From Anaeromassilibacillus sp. An250 (lineage in GTDB: Bacteria; Bacillota; Clostridia; Oscillospirales; Acutalibacteraceae): a stretch of DNA of 64,000 bases. The notes beneath the pieces were generated by a model that was not told the DNA's origin, ran no database searches, and was given only the letters and a program-made list of their open reading frames with translations. Below are positions 1 to 8,782 of this stretch, one piece after another. The stretch is taken from assembly GCF_002159845.1 (NCBI RefSeq), contig NZ_NFJK01000005.1:1-64000 (forward strand). The letters run 5' to 3'. Position 1 is the stretch's first letter, and the number at the start of each line of letters is the position of its first letter. Both the position numbers and the translations under genes were made by a program.

Positions 1-70
1 TCACAGACAACAAGCCCTTTCGGTTGCTTGAGCAATTTCTTCAAAAATATTGTCTAACTTTTCGGGGTCA
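1..70. mobile_element. probable terminus of an IS3/IS150-type insertion sequence, cut by the window edge
   Basis: Positions 51-70 read TGTCTAACTTTTCGGGGTCA. This resembles the terminal inverted repeats of many IS3/IS150-group elements in Firmicutes, which start TGACCCC...AAAGTTAGACA on the inward strand and end in CA. The element would end at about base 70 and extend left out of the window. No transposase frame is visible in the 70 bases, the other end is missing and no target duplication can be tested, so this rests on similarity of the terminus only. Confidence 0.5.
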
Positions 71-104
71 CTTCATTTCAGGAAAGAATCCGGATTTTAT
101 CCGT

Positions 105-1439
105 TTATTCTGCGTTTAATGCAGCCATAGTAATATAGTTGTACGGTTGGTTAAAATGCGGCAGGAAGAAGAGATCCAGGAGCTTCAGGCGGTCGATGGT
201 GACCTTCTCCTGAATGGCCAGGGAGAAGAGGTGAATCCCCATGGAAATGTCATAGCGGGAGGCCATCTGCGCGCCGACGATCACGCGGTTATCCCGACGG
301 TAAACAATCCGGATCTTCACCTTTTCATTATGGTTCATAAAGCGTGGCTTTTGGTAGTCCTCGAAATCGGCGGCGCACACATCCAACCCATACCGCCGCG
401 CTTTTTCGAGGGAGAGGCCGGTGGAAACCATATTGAATCCCCAGATGCTGATTCCGTTCGATCCCTGGACGCCTTCCGTCTCGATTTGACCGCCGCAGGC
501 GTTTACTGCGGCAACGATGCCGGAGCGCACCGCATTGCTGGCGAGTGCGATGTAATTCACGTCTCCGGTTGAATTGTCATAGACGGTCGCGCAGTCGCCA
601 ATGGCGTAGACGTCCGGCAAATTGGTGCGCTGCTGCCGGTTGACCCGATATGCGCCGTTGCGGAAACGCTCCAGCCGCTCCCCGCCGAGCTTCGAATTGG
701 GACGGAATCCAACGGCCAGCACCGCCATGTCCGCGTCGTATTCGTTTTGATCTGTTAGGATTTTTTCTACACGGTTTGTGCCTTCTATCCGTGTGACGCT
801 TTCGCCAAAGGCCAACTGGACGCCATTTTTTTCCAGCACTTCGGACATCAAGTTTGTGAAATCGCTGTCATAGTATCCGGACAGGCAGGTGGGCGCACAG
901 TCGATCAAGACAACCTCTTTGCCATTGCGCTTAAATGCCTCCGCCAGCTCCACACCGATGTATCCGGCCCCAATGACGGCGACCTTCTGTATTTGATCGG
1001 TGTGGAGTTTTTGGATGACCTCGTCCGCATCCTGGTACCGTTTGACCAATTGGACGTTTTCCAAGTCTTTGCCGGGAATATCCGGGATGATTGGTTGGGA
1101 ACCGGTTGCCAAAATCAATTTTTCATATGGTTCTTCATAGCGGGCGTGGTCGTAACCCTCCGCATAGACAATCTTACGGTCAAAATCGATTTTTGTCACC
1201 GTGGTCAGCATGTGCACAAGAGCGCCTTTTTGTTGTAGAAGCTTTTGTGAGGAATAGAACAACCCTTCCGGCCCGGAGATTTGGCCGCCGATCCAGAGCG
1301 CCATGCCGCACCCCAAAAAACTGATGTTGGAATTGGCGTCGAAAACCACCACCTGATGTTGGTCAGGGGCTGTATCCAAGATGGTGTTGACCGCGGCGGT
1401 TCCGGCGTGATTGGCGCCGATTACAACAATTTTACTCAT
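105..1439 (-). CDS. nox: NADH oxidase, FAD-dependent (Nox / CoA-disulfide reductase family)
   Basis: Predicted cytosolic flavoprotein of 444 residues that oxidises NADH with O2, probably to water, as oxygen protection in an anaerobe. The N-terminal FAD-binding motif GANHAG is at residues 8-13. The single redox-active cysteine sits in [10 protein letters not shown] (Cys44), typical of Nox and CoA-disulfide reductases. A second dinucleotide fold ([17 protein letters not shown]) binds NADH, followed by the FAD motif YAIGDC and a dimerisation domain. The ATG at 1439 is chosen because homology begins at MSKIVVIG and AGGAAAG lies upstream; an in-frame ATG at 1490 would add 17 unrelated residues and overlap the upstream gene. 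The frame ends 35 bp from the IS terminus. CoA-disulfide reductase activity cannot be excluded. Confidence 0.88.
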   Translation of the reverse strand: MSKIVVIGANHAGTAAVNTILDTAPDQHQVVVFDANSNISFLGCGMALWIGGQISGPEGLFYSSQKLLQQKGALVHMLTTVTKIDFDRKIVYAEGYDHARYEEPYEKLILATGSQPIIPDIPGKDLENVQLVKRYQDADEVIQKLHTDQIQKVAVIGAGYIGVELAEAFKRNGKEVVLIDCAPTCLSGYYDSDFTNLMSEVLEKNGVQLAFGESVTRIEGTNRVEKILTDQNEYDADMAVLAVGFRPNSKLGGERLERFRNGAYRVNRQQRTNLPDVYAIGDCATVYDNSTGDVNYIALASNAVRSGIVAAVNACGGQIETEGVQGSNGISIWGFNMVSTGLSLEKARRYGLDVCAADFEDYQKPRFMNHNEKVKIRIVYRRDNRVIVGAQMASRYDISMGIHLFSLAIQEKVTIDRLKLLDLFFLPHFNQPYNYITMAALNAE

Positions 1440-1486
1440 GACAGAATCCCTACTTTCCTGTTTATCCTCCTGTATACAGGGGAATC

Positions 1487-1939
1487 TCACCGTTTAGTAT
1501 GTGCGGGATTTTCGGGATCATCCCTGCGCCACAGAGAACTCTCGGCGCGATCCTGTGCGATCAAAAGCCCAAAGCGGATCATTCCCGCGATCAGTACCAA
1601 AAGATTGGCAGTGTGGTTGAGAGATGAGGTGTGGATTTGTTTGGGATTGCCCTGCTGCTTTGCTTGACAAACGGTTTTCCCAGAGAGGCCCACATAAAAG
1701 GTAAGGGCAAGCAGGATCAGAATGCTGGAAAAGGTCTGGATGGGGAGCGTCTCCGGCAGGCACTTGCACAGAGCCGGATCCGTCGCCGTGCACACCAGTT
1801 TTTGTTTCATGAGGCTTACCGAATAATAGGATAGCAGAATGGCACAGACGGTGACCATGATAAACCACTGTGATCGGGTGAGAACCTGCAACTGCCGGGT
1901 TACATCGGCGGGCAGGGACTGAATTCCTTTCTCGGACAT
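1487..1939 (-). CDS. hypothetical membrane protein (about 3 membrane segments)
   Basis: I do not recognise this 150-residue protein. It has hydrophobic stretches at about residues 26-45 ([18 protein letters not shown]), 69-86 ([16 protein letters not shown]) and 111-128 ([18 protein letters not shown]), with a short loop between the first two containing three cysteines ([15 protein letters not shown]). The start is well supported: on the minus strand GGAGGTGA lies six bases before the ATG at 1939. It ends 47 bp upstream of the NADH oxidase start, so the two are probably co-transcribed. A role beside an oxygen-consuming flavoenzyme is possible but unproven. Confidence 0.7.
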   Translation of the reverse strand: MSEKGIQSLPADVTRQLQVLTRSQWFIMVTVCAILLSYYSVSLMKQKLVCTATDPALCKCLPETLPIQTFSSILILLALTFYVGLSGKTVCQAKQQGNPKQIHTSSLNHTANLLVLIAGMIRFGLLIAQDRAESSLWRRDDPENPAHTKR

Positions 1940-2122
1940 CGCATTTCACCTCCATTTTTGATAAAATAAGAGAGGTCTTTCTCAGTTTATGCGAAGCCCG
2001 AGAAAGCGGCCGCATATTCCACAATGCCCTTGCATATCCATTTTGCAGACATGTGCATGGTAAGGCATGGAACTTTTCCCTTTTGCACATGGATGGACAG
2101 CGGTAAGAAGGGTGGCGTGGTT

Positions 2123-2254
2123 ATGCAGGAAAGATCGGGGAAACCGGTCTCCAAGAAGGAGCAGGGTAGGCAGATATTTGTACGGCGTACCGAACAGGCC
2201 ATGAAGCGTTTCTTTCAGAAGAAAGGACAAACTGCTCCTCCGGCACAACGGTAG
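2123..2254 (+). CDS. possible small basic protein (43 residues)
   Basis: This frame lies in the roughly 340-bp gap between the divergent membrane protein and the deacetylase. ATG at 2123 follows AAGAAGGGTGG, a fair ribosome-binding site. The product is very rich in Lys, Arg and Gln (about a third of residues), with a central RRTEQAMKRFFQKK segment that could form a basic amphipathic helix. No family is recognised. It ends 25 bp before the deacetylase, with which it could be co-transcribed. It may equally be chance coding. Confidence 0.28.
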   Translation: MQERSGKPVSKKEQGRQIFVRRTEQAMKRFFQKKGQTAPPAQR

Positions 2255-2279
2255 GCGTTCGCTCCGGCTATGTACGGAA

Positions 2280-2993
2280 ATGGTATTGTTCTGGTTTCCA
2301 CGCAAGCGGCTGCTTTCCTTATTATGTGGTGTATTAGCGATCTTCGTTGTGTTTTATTTGACTATATACCAGATCGCCCCCATCATGGCCGATGCACAGA
2401 AGATACAGGAACCCGTCTGCCGTGTGGATACGGCGGAAAAGCAGGTTGCCCTGTCCTTTGACGTGGAGTGGATGGACGTACAGACCGGGGAATTGCTCCG
2501 CATTCTCAAGAAGTACCGGGCCAAAGCGACCTTTTTTGTCGTGGGGCGCTGGGCGGAAACGCACCGCGAATCCGTCCTTCAGATTGCCATGGCGGATTGT
2601 GAACTGGGAAGCCATTCCATGGCCCATTCGAATATGCAGAAGCTTACTCCGGAAGAGCAAGCGGAGGACTTGCAGGCATGCAATCGCGTCTTGGAGCAGA
2701 TCACCGGAAAAAAGCCCGGGCTTTTTCGCGCGCCCTATGGGGCATATAGCCCGGAGCTCCTTTCCGCTGCACGTGGGGAGGGGATGCTTTCCATCCAATG
2801 GGACATCGATTCCTTGGACTGGAAAAATCTTCCTCCCGAGCAGATCTGCAATCAGATCGTGGAGCAGATTCGTCCGGGTTCCATCGTGCGGTTTCAGAGC
2901 AGCGCGCTTAATACACCCACTGCTTTGGAAAGCCTATTGGAGATTCTTCAAAATGAGGGATATACATTTGTAACCGTCTCGGAGCTATTTTAG
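2280..2993 (+). CDS. polysaccharide deacetylase-like protein, PdaB-type, with degenerate active site
   Basis: 237 residues: an N-terminal membrane anchor (residues 9-32), then a NodB/polysaccharide deacetylase domain. Family motifs are visible: LSFDVEW for motif 1 (usually TFDD), GSHSMAHSNM for the metal-binding His pair, and RAPYGAYS for motif 3. Motif 5, normally Leu-x-His, reads VRFQSSA and lacks the catalytic histidine, and the second Asp of motif 1 is Val. Sporulation PdaB proteins also have an altered motif 1, which together with the spore genes downstream suggests an envelope or cortex role. Catalysis is doubtful. The start is the first ATG before the anchor; the ribosome-binding site is weak (GGAA). 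Confidence 0.8.
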   Translation: MVLFWFPRKRLLSLLCGVLAIFVVFYLTIYQIAPIMADAQKIQEPVCRVDTAEKQVALSFDVEWMDVQTGELLRILKKYRAKATFFVVGRWAETHRESVLQIAMADCELGSHSMAHSNMQKLTPEEQAEDLQACNRVLEQITGKKPGLFRAPYGAYSPELLSAARGEGMLSIQWDIDSLDWKNLPPEQICNQIVEQIRPGSIVRFQSSALNTPTALESLLEILQNEGYTFVTVSELF

Positions 2994-3040
2994 CGCTTCA
3001 ATATTTCAATATTATATAGAAAACATGGGAGGCAGGAAAG

Positions 3041-3277
3041 ATGGCACGGATTACCCATATTCGCAAATGCAGCCGGCCGATCCGTGTGGAAAGCCGCACG
3101 GTGATGGACATCAACACGAACGATGCGTATTTTTCCATGTGGGTTCATGCAGCTGGGCAGGAAATGGGAATGGATTTGCGCCCTCTCAGCATCCAGTTGG
3201 ACCGGGAGATGGCGCAGCAGCTGCACGATTATCTGGAGGACTTTCTCTCCAAAGGGCATTGGAAAGAGAACCCATAA
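3041..3277 (+). CDS. conserved small hypothetical protein (78 residues)
   Basis: A short soluble protein starting at MARITHIRKC with a good ribosome-binding site (GGGAGGCAGGAAAG, directly upstream). No domain is recognised. It is mixed alpha/beta in character, with a basic N-terminus and an acidic, helix-like C-terminal half (DREMAQQLHDYLEDFL). It lies 47 bp after the deacetylase and 106 bp before the next unknown gene, all on one strand, so an operon with sporulation-linked neighbours is likely. No function can be assigned. Confidence 0.65.
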   Translation: MARITHIRKCSRPIRVESRTVMDINTNDAYFSMWVHAAGQEMGMDLRPLSIQLDREMAQQLHDYLEDFLSKGHWKENP

Positions 3278-3383
3278 TTTTGTTCGTCTTTTTACATAAT
3301 ATCCAGAGGAATGGTACATACTGCACTTGTGTCGTCCCGGTTTCAGAATGTTCGGCTTCGGCCGGTTTGGAGCGTGCAAGTGA

Positions 3384-3926
3384 ATGACCGATATTCTTCT
3401 CTGTGGGAAAAGCAACGACCAGTCCATTGTGAAAGCACTTTTGCCAGCCCTAGCAAGATATGGGGGCGTGCGGTATATCCATCCGGAACTTCTCCGAAAG
3501 GTCGGCAATGGCGAGGCGCGCTTTTTGGTCTGCGACTGTGAGCGAATCCCAAAGGTGGAAGGAAGCAGCGGGATTTTATTTTTAAAAAACAGTTTTGATT
3601 CGGACATGCCAATTGCCATCCCGGACGGATTCCTTTGTGCATTTGAACCACAAAACCAGCGTGCGGCAGCATTATTGCGTGCTGCAGGGGCGGCGGCTGT
3701 GACCTGTGGGATGTGCGCCAAAGAAACGCTTTCTATCTCTAGCCTCGATTATGGCGCGGCGGCACTTAGCCTGCAACGAAGCATCACAACGGTCAGCGGC
3801 GACGTGGTAGAGCCGCGGGATATCACAGTGGAACTCCATTCGGCAGTCAGTCCCCGCCAGATGCTTGCGGTATGTATGGTGCTGTTGATGGCGGGCGTGG
3901 ATTCCTCCTATGGATACGTCATTTAA
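3384..3926 (+). CDS. hypothetical protein (180 residues)
   Basis: Function unknown. The N-terminal part (MTDILLCGKSNDQSIVKALL) looks like a beta-strand, turn and helix as in nucleotide-binding folds, but the expected glycine-rich loop is absent. A centre with CGMCAKETLSISSLDYGAAA is followed by a beta-rich stretch (TTVSGDVVEPRDITVEL) and a C-terminal hydrophobic helix (MLAVCMVLLMAGV). The centre and C-terminus recall partial Mur-ligase-like proteins of related Clostridia, from memory only. It ends 100 bp before the spore DNA-binding protein gene. The coding frame has codon use like its neighbours. Confidence 0.62.
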   Translation: MTDILLCGKSNDQSIVKALLPALARYGGVRYIHPELLRKVGNGEARFLVCDCERIPKVEGSSGILFLKNSFDSDMPIAIPDGFLCAFEPQNQRAAALLRAAGAAAVTCGMCAKETLSISSLDYGAAALSLQRSITTVSGDVVEPRDITVELHSAVSPRQMLAVCMVLLMAGVDSSYGYVI

Positions 3927-4026
3927 AAACCCTACAAAAATTGACAATCATAAAACAACGCATGGTACGCAAAATAGGAAGGCAAACGCAAAACAAATTC
4001 AAAAACAAAAATTTAAGGAGTGTTTT

Positions 4027-4227
4027 ATGATGTCTAGATCGAATAATAAGAATGTTGTTCCGGAAGCTCGTGCGGCTCTCGATAAGTTTAAGATGGAAGC
4101 TGCTGCAGAGGTCGGTGTGAACCTGAAGCAGGGTTACAATGGCGATTTGACTTCCCGTGAGGCTGGTTCTGTCGGCGGCCAGATGGTCAAGACGATGATC
4201 CAGCGTTATGAGGAAAACATGAAATAA
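4027..4227 (+). CDS. sspA-like: small acid-soluble spore protein, alpha/beta type
   Basis: 66-residue DNA-coating protein made in the forespore; it protects spore DNA and is degraded by the Gpr protease at germination. The family signature is clear: ALDKFKMEAAAEVGV (contains the Gpr cleavage region, usually KxEIAxEFGV) and the DNA-binding segment GDLTSREAGSVGGQMVK. The ATG at 4027 has AAGGAG six bases upstream; the longer frame from 3910 overlaps the previous gene and is not part of the family. CATGGTA at 3961-3967 fits the -10 pattern of a forespore sigma-G promoter, but no matching -35 is evident. A terminator follows directly. Confidence 0.95.
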   Translation: MMSRSNNKNVVPEARAALDKFKMEAAAEVGVNLKQGYNGDLTSREAGSVGGQMVKTMIQRYEENMK

Positions 4228-4242
4228 AACCTTCCCCATTTG

Positions 4243-4274
4243 AAAAACGCCACGCCAGCAGGTGTGGCGTTTTT
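4243..4274 (+). terminator. intrinsic terminator after the SASP gene
   Basis: AAAAACGCCAC (4243-4253) pairs with GTGGCGTTTTT (4264-4274), giving an 11-bp stem with a 10-base loop; the A/T ends serve both strands. It lies 15 bp after the SASP stop and could also end the opposing gene that stops at 4312. Confidence 0.85.
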
Positions 4275-4311
4275 GTGTGTTAAGAGAAAGGGGGACCGCT
4301 GAAATCTGGCG

Positions 4312-4689
4312 CTAACTTTCGTAGTCCTCAATCAAGCGGTTGAGGTGTTCCCGATCCGTTACGCGGATGCCTTCCTCCAAAAGAACCTGGTCGGCCTCGG
4401 GGAGAAGGCCGACATCTACATCCAATTCCTCAAAGGGGACTTCGCTGTCATTCAGGAAGATGCCGATGCGCCCTTCGTATGTGCGCACAGTATACACAGT
4501 GACATGGCTTGCCATGGCGTACGCACCGCTGCTTTCTTGACTTGACAATGTCTCAGGGGTATAATACAGTATATTTGAGCTGGATTCTTCTGCCGTTTCT
4601 GGAAGGAACCACCGTTGTGGATAGCCCATCAGCAGCAGGGCGAGGACCAGGACGTCCAGGCAGGCCAGCACGATCATCAGTTTTTTCAC
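4312..4689 (-). CDS. BofC C-terminal-domain-like membrane-anchored protein
   Basis: 125 residues. An N-terminal hydrophobic segment ([22 protein letters not shown], shown in parts: [11 protein letters not shown] and [11 protein letters not shown]) serves as signal or anchor, so most of the protein lies outside the membrane. The C-terminal half has the pattern [13 protein letters not shown] ... [14 protein letters not shown] ... [10 protein letters not shown]. This resembles the small domain at the C-terminus of BofC and related clostridial proteins: Gly-Arg-hydrophobic strand, LPEAD, GI, EDY. BofC of Bacillus modulates the SpoIVB signalling protease in the intermembrane space during sporulation; here only the domain type can be inferred. 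It is convergent with the SASP gene and divergent from the PBP gene. Confidence 0.6.
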   Translation of the reverse strand: MKKLMIVLACLDVLVLALLLMGYPQRWFLPETAEESSSNILYYTPETLSSQESSGAYAMASHVTVYTVRTYEGRIGIFLNDSEVPFEELDVDVGLLPEADQVLLEEGIRVTDREHLNRLIEDYES

Positions 4690-4797
4690 AGATCATCACC
4701 TCATGGGTATTATTTGGAAAATTCGGTAAAATATACAGGACCCCCGCACTTTCTGATTGTGCGCGGGATGTCCGGAGAGTGTGAAAGGAGGCGCAAT

Positions 4798-7167
4798 ATG
4801 CGAAAAACCGACATCAGCAAGTTCAGCAATACCGGCCCCGTGCAGGACAACAGCGCGTCCGATACCGCACGGTCGATCGGGAAAATTCTGGCAAAAGCGC
4901 TGCTTACGCTGCTGGCAATTTTGATGATCACAGGAACCATCGTGGGGGCGTTTTTGGTCTCCTTCATTTGGAGTATGAAGGATGAAACGATGGCCTATGA
5001 CCTCAATAAGCTCAAGCTCAACTACACAAGCTTCATCTATGTTTACGATGAAAACGGGAACCCGGTGGAGTATCAGAGCCTCTACAGCAATGAAAACCGC
5101 GTCTGGGTAGACTACAGCCAGATCCCCCAGGCAATGAAGGATGCCATTGTCGCCATCGAGGACAAGCGCTTTTGGGAACACAATGGCGTGGATTGGCGGC
5201 GCACGCTGGGCGCTGTGACGCAGCTTTTTTCAGAGGGCAGCAGCTACGGCGGCTCTACCATTACCCAACAGCTCATTAAGAATGTGACAGGCGATAAGGA
5301 CGTCAGCCTGACCCGCAAAGTGAAGGAAATCTTCCGCGCGTTGAATCTGAACAAAGAGTACAGCCGGGAACAGATTCTGGAGGCATACCTCAATGTGGTC
5401 AATTTTGGCAGTGGCACCAATGGGGTACAGGCGGCGGCGAACCTCTATTTTGGTAAGGACATCCAGGATTGCGATATCGCAGAATGCGCTGCAATTGCTG
5501 GAATTACCCAGAATCCGTCGCGGTATACGCCCCTGGTACACCCGGAAAACAACATGGAACGCCAGCAGGTCGTTTTAGGGGAAATGTATGACCAGGGAAA
5601 GATCACCAAGGCGGAGTATGACGAGGCGATGGAGAAGTCCCGCCACATGACGTTTGTCGGCAAAAAGCAGGAGAGCGGCGGTGGCAGCACAGAGATCTGG
5701 AACTGGTACGTGGAGACCATGTTTGAGGATGTCAAAGAGGACCTGATGGAGCTGTACAGCTGCACCAGTGCGAAGGCGGAGGACATGATTTACCACGACG
5801 GTTTGAAAATTTACTGCGCAATGGATCAGGAAATGCAGAGCATTGCAGAATCCTTTGTAAACAACACGGAAAACCTGCCGCAAAACCAGGAGATCGACCT
5901 AGGTTATATTGCGATGGATTACGATGGGCGTGTACTGGCGGTGGTCGGTGCGCGCGAAAAGACGCGGAACCGTCCGTTGAATCTGGCGACCGATGCACAG
6001 CGGCAGCCTGGTTCCACGATTAAGCCGATCGGCGTTTATGCGCCCGCGATCGAACTGGGGGCCATCAATTATTCAACGATCGTAGAAGATGCGCCATTGG
6101 AAAATTGGAACGGTGATAAGCCGGGTCCCAACAACTTTGACAACCGGTATTTAGGAAATATGACGGTGGAATTTGCGCTGGAGAACTCCAGAAACGCACC
6201 GGCGGCGCGTATCTGTAAGGAGATTACGCCAGAAGTTGGGTATACGTTCCTAAAGGATAAGCTCCATTTCACGAGCCTACAACCAGCGGATAACAACATC
6301 GCGCCGATCGCCATAGGCGGAATGAGCGAAGGCGTCACCGTGCGTGAGATGACGGCGGCGTTCCAGATTTTTGCGAACGGCGGGAAGTTTACAGAACCGT
6401 ATACGTACTATTATGTAGAAGACCATGATGGAAACGTGATTCTGGACAACCGGAACAAGGAGCCTGTACAGGCGATTTCTTCCACAACATCGTCGATTAT
6501 GCATCACTTGCTGAACCGCGTAATCACCGGTTCGCAGGGCAGCGGCCGCCGGGCGGCGATCTCCGGTTGGGAAGTGTTTGGTAAAACCGGCACGACAAAC
6601 GACCAGAAGGATAGCTGGTTCATCGGCGGTACGCCCTATGCCCTTGCGGGCATCTGGACGGGGTATCGCGATACGCCGACAGCGATGAACAACACGGAAA
6701 CCAAGTATGCCATCTCCATTTGGCAGGGAATCATGTCGCAGTACTTGGAGAATAAAGAGCCACTGGAATTTACCTATGACGAAAATGTTGTTTCGGCGAC
6801 GTTCTGCCAGCAGAGCGGCAAACTGGCGACGGGGAGCTGTCCCAGAACGGGGACCGGTTGGTACAAAAAAGACGAAATGCCAGAAAGATGTGATATGGAA
6901 CATCCTGTTGAAGGGGATGAGACCTCGTCGGCCGGGGACGAAGGTGAGACGCCGGAGGGAACAACGCCGACAGATCCCGCAACCTCCTCGCAGGTGACAG
7001 AACCATCAACGGATTCCAGTCTGCCGGAGGAAACAGAACCCGTGCCGGAAGCCCCCTCGCAGCCTGCCCAGGTTCCGTCCCAGGAACCGGAAGAGAATAT
7101 GGACAATAATGTTGTGGTGACGCCCGGGGACGACACTTTACCGCCGGGAATTGTGCCTGTGGGCTGA
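4798..7167 (+). CDS. pbpF/ponA-like: class A penicillin-binding protein (glycosyltransferase-transpeptidase), PBP1A family
   Basis: 789 residues, membrane-anchored peptidoglycan synthase. Order: cytoplasmic tail, membrane helix at about 31-60, family 51 glycosyltransferase with the catalytic motif [13 protein letters not shown] and [12 protein letters not shown], then transpeptidase with SxxK (GSTIKP), SxN (ENSRNAP) and KTG (KTGTTND). The last ~90 residues are a low-complexity Ser/Thr/Pro/Glu tail ([19 protein letters not shown]), probably flexible and exposed. The ATG at 4798 follows GAAAGGAGG at the usual distance; a longer frame from 4615 crosses the opposite gene and is rejected. Transcribed alone, ending at a clear terminator. 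Its partner genes suggest, but do not show, a sporulation role. Confidence 0.96.
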   Translation: MRKTDISKFSNTGPVQDNSASDTARSIGKILAKALLTLLAILMITGTIVGAFLVSFIWSMKDETMAYDLNKLKLNYTSFIYVYDENGNPVEYQSLYSNENRVWVDYSQIPQAMKDAIVAIEDKRFWEHNGVDWRRTLGAVTQLFSEGSSYGGSTITQQLIKNVTGDKDVSLTRKVKEIFRALNLNKEYSREQILEAYLNVVNFGSGTNGVQAAANLYFGKDIQDCDIAECAAIAGITQNPSRYTPLVHPENNMERQQVVLGEMYDQGKITKAEYDEAMEKSRHMTFVGKKQESGGGSTEIWNWYVETMFEDVKEDLMELYSCTSAKAEDMIYHDGLKIYCAMDQEMQSIAESFVNNTENLPQNQEIDLGYIAMDYDGRVLAVVGAREKTRNRPLNLATDAQRQPGSTIKPIGVYAPAIELGAINYSTIVEDAPLENWNGDKPGPNNFDNRYLGNMTVEFALENSRNAPAARICKEITPEVGYTFLKDKLHFTSLQPADNNIAPIAIGGMSEGVTVREMTAAFQIFANGGKFTEPYTYYYVEDHDGNVILDNRNKEPVQAISSTTSSIMHHLLNRVITGSQGSGRRAAISGWEVFGKTGTTNDQKDSWFIGGTPYALAGIWTGYRDTPTAMNNTETKYAISIWQGIMSQYLENKEPLEFTYDENVVSATFCQQSGKLATGSCPRTGTGWYKKDEMPERCDMEHPVEGDETSSAGDEGETPEGTTPTDPATSSQVTEPSTDSSLPEETEPVPEAPSQPAQVPSQEPEENMDNNVVVTPGDDTLPPGIVPVG

Positions 7168-7187
7168 TGGAATGTTTGAGAAATCTG

Positions 7188-7216
7188 TGGGGATGCGGAA
7201 ACGTATCCCCATTTTT
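7188..7216 (+). terminator. intrinsic terminator after the PBP gene
   Basis: TGGGGATGCG (7188-7197), GAAA tetraloop, CGTATCCCCA (7202-7211): a 10-bp stem with one G-U pair, followed by TTTTT. Confidence 0.93.
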
Positions 7217-7283
7217 CGTTTTATTTTTGACAACAATTTTATAAATTACTCTGTTAAAGCAAAGATTGTTGTGTTTTTTGATA

Positions 7284-7312
7284 TTGAATGTCCGTTTAAA
7301 AAATGGTAAACT
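7284..7312 (+). promoter_or_regulatory. candidate sigma-A promoter for the hom-thrB genes
   Basis: TTGAAT (7284-7289), 17-base spacer, TAAACT (7307-7312), in the 338-bp gap between the PBP gene and hom. The -10 is imperfect. A TTGACA at 7227-7232 is a better -35 but lacks a good -10. The remaining leader of about 190 bases before hom shows no riboswitch or T-box pattern that I can recognise. Confidence 0.35.
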
Positions 7313-7505
7313 GTAAACATGTTTCTGTGCTCTTGGAGCGGGGAATCTGTTTTTGTATGTTTGCAGAACATCCCTTGAGGATAGCAAATGCCGGTGGCCT
7401 TTTTGAAGGGCGGTCGGGGAAAGAGCAGTAAAAATTTGCCCATTTACAAGTTGGTAAAGTTGGGCGAGAGTGACGAACATAGAGAATAGGGAGTGCTGGT
7501 GAAAA

Positions 7506-8750
7506 ATGGTTCAGATAGCAGTTATGGGCTACGGTGTAGTCGGTTCCGGCGTGGTAGAGGTCCTTACGACGCATACGGAACACATTGCAAAGCGTGCAAA
7601 AGAAGAGATTGGGATCAAATATATTCTGGATTTACGGGAATTTCCGGACAGCCCCTTTGCGGATAAATTCACCAAATCGTTTGACGATATCGTAAACGAT
7701 CCGGAAGTCCGCGTGGTAGTGGAAGTGATGGGCGGCTTGCATCCGGCGTTTGAATATTCGATGCGCTGCATGGAAGCCGGCAAGAGCGTTGTGACGTCCA
7801 ACAAGGAGCTGGTGGCAACGAAGGGCGCGGAGCTTTTGAAGGTAGCGCAGGAAAAGAACGTGAACTTCCTCTTTGAGGCCAGTGTGGGCGGCGGCATCCC
7901 GATCATCCGCCCGATCAGCCAGTGCCTGGCAGCCAACGACGTTATTGAAATCGCGGGTATTTTGAACGGTACGACGAATTTCATTTTGACCAAGATGATC
8001 CATGATTCAATGGATTTCCAGGATGCATTGGCTTTGGCGCAGAAGCTGGGCTACGCGGAGCGCAATCCCGCTGCGGATGTCGAGGGCGCCGATGCGTGCC
8101 GGAAGATTTGTATTTTGGCTTCTCTGGCGTTCGGACGCCATGTGTATCCGGAGCAAGTCCACACGGAGGGCATTACCAATATTTCGCTCGCCGATGTCGA
8201 GTATGCTGAGCAGTGGGGCGGCGTGGTAAAGTTGATTGGCCGTGTGAAGCAGATGGAGAGCGGAAAGCTTCAGATTATTGTATGCCCGATGTTCATTCCG
8301 CGCGAAAGCCAGCTTGCCAATGTGGACGACGTATTTAACGGTATCATGGTACGCGGGGACTCCACCGGCGACGTGGTGTTCTACGGAAAGGGCGCTGGAA
8401 AGCTGCCTACGGCCAGCGCAGTTGTGGCCGACGTGATCGATTGCGTCAAACACTTTAAGGCGAGAAAGTACCTCTTCTGGGGAGAAGGAAGCCCGGATTA
8501 TGTGGAGGATTATCTCGACGACAAGGTAAGCATGTACGTGCGCGCACATACGGACAACGAGGCACTTGCCCTTGGCAATGCCAACCATCTCTTGGGGAAG
8601 ATCAACCATTTGACGCGCAAGAATGCACCTGCTGGCGAAATTGCCTTTGTCACGGAAACCATGCCGGAGCGTGCCATTGTGGAGAAATTGAAGAAGCTTT
8701 CCGAGCTGGGCGTGGCCATCGAGAATACCATCCGCATCGGAGAACTGTAA
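7506..8750 (+). CDS. hom: homoserine dehydrogenase
   Basis: 414-residue cytosolic enzyme reducing aspartate semialdehyde to homoserine, the branch to threonine and methionine. The NAD(P)-binding loop GYGVVGSGV is at residues 8-16. The substrate and catalytic region shows SVGGGIPIIRPI, the homoserine dehydrogenase signature, with GILNGTTNFILTKM and the catalytic-site stretch AERNPAADVEGADACRK. The C-terminal ~60 residues (AGEIAFVTETMPERAIVEKL) are an ACT-type regulatory domain, the site of threonine inhibition in this family. It starts at an ATG after GGGAGTGCTGGTG. thrB follows after 32 bp. Confidence 0.97.
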   Translation: MVQIAVMGYGVVGSGVVEVLTTHTEHIAKRAKEEIGIKYILDLREFPDSPFADKFTKSFDDIVNDPEVRVVVEVMGGLHPAFEYSMRCMEAGKSVVTSNKELVATKGAELLKVAQEKNVNFLFEASVGGGIPIIRPISQCLAANDVIEIAGILNGTTNFILTKMIHDSMDFQDALALAQKLGYAERNPAADVEGADACRKICILASLAFGRHVYPEQVHTEGITNISLADVEYAEQWGGVVKLIGRVKQMESGKLQIIVCPMFIPRESQLANVDDVFNGIMVRGDSTGDVVFYGKGAGKLPTASAVVADVIDCVKHFKARKYLFWGEGSPDYVEDYLDDKVSMYVRAHTDNEALALGNANHLLGKINHLTRKNAPAGEIAFVTETMPERAIVEKLKKLSELGVAIENTIRIGEL

Positions 8751-8782
8751 ATGACATATAGAATATAGGAGAGTCGTAGAGC

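Noticed and set aside
147-572. Plus-strand frame antisense to the NADH oxidase gene
   Set aside because: Shadow of a strongly conserved coding region; no start signal.
7217-7505. Possible T-box or lysine riboswitch before hom
   Set aside because: No T-box consensus, no L-box landmarks and no terminator just before hom could be found.
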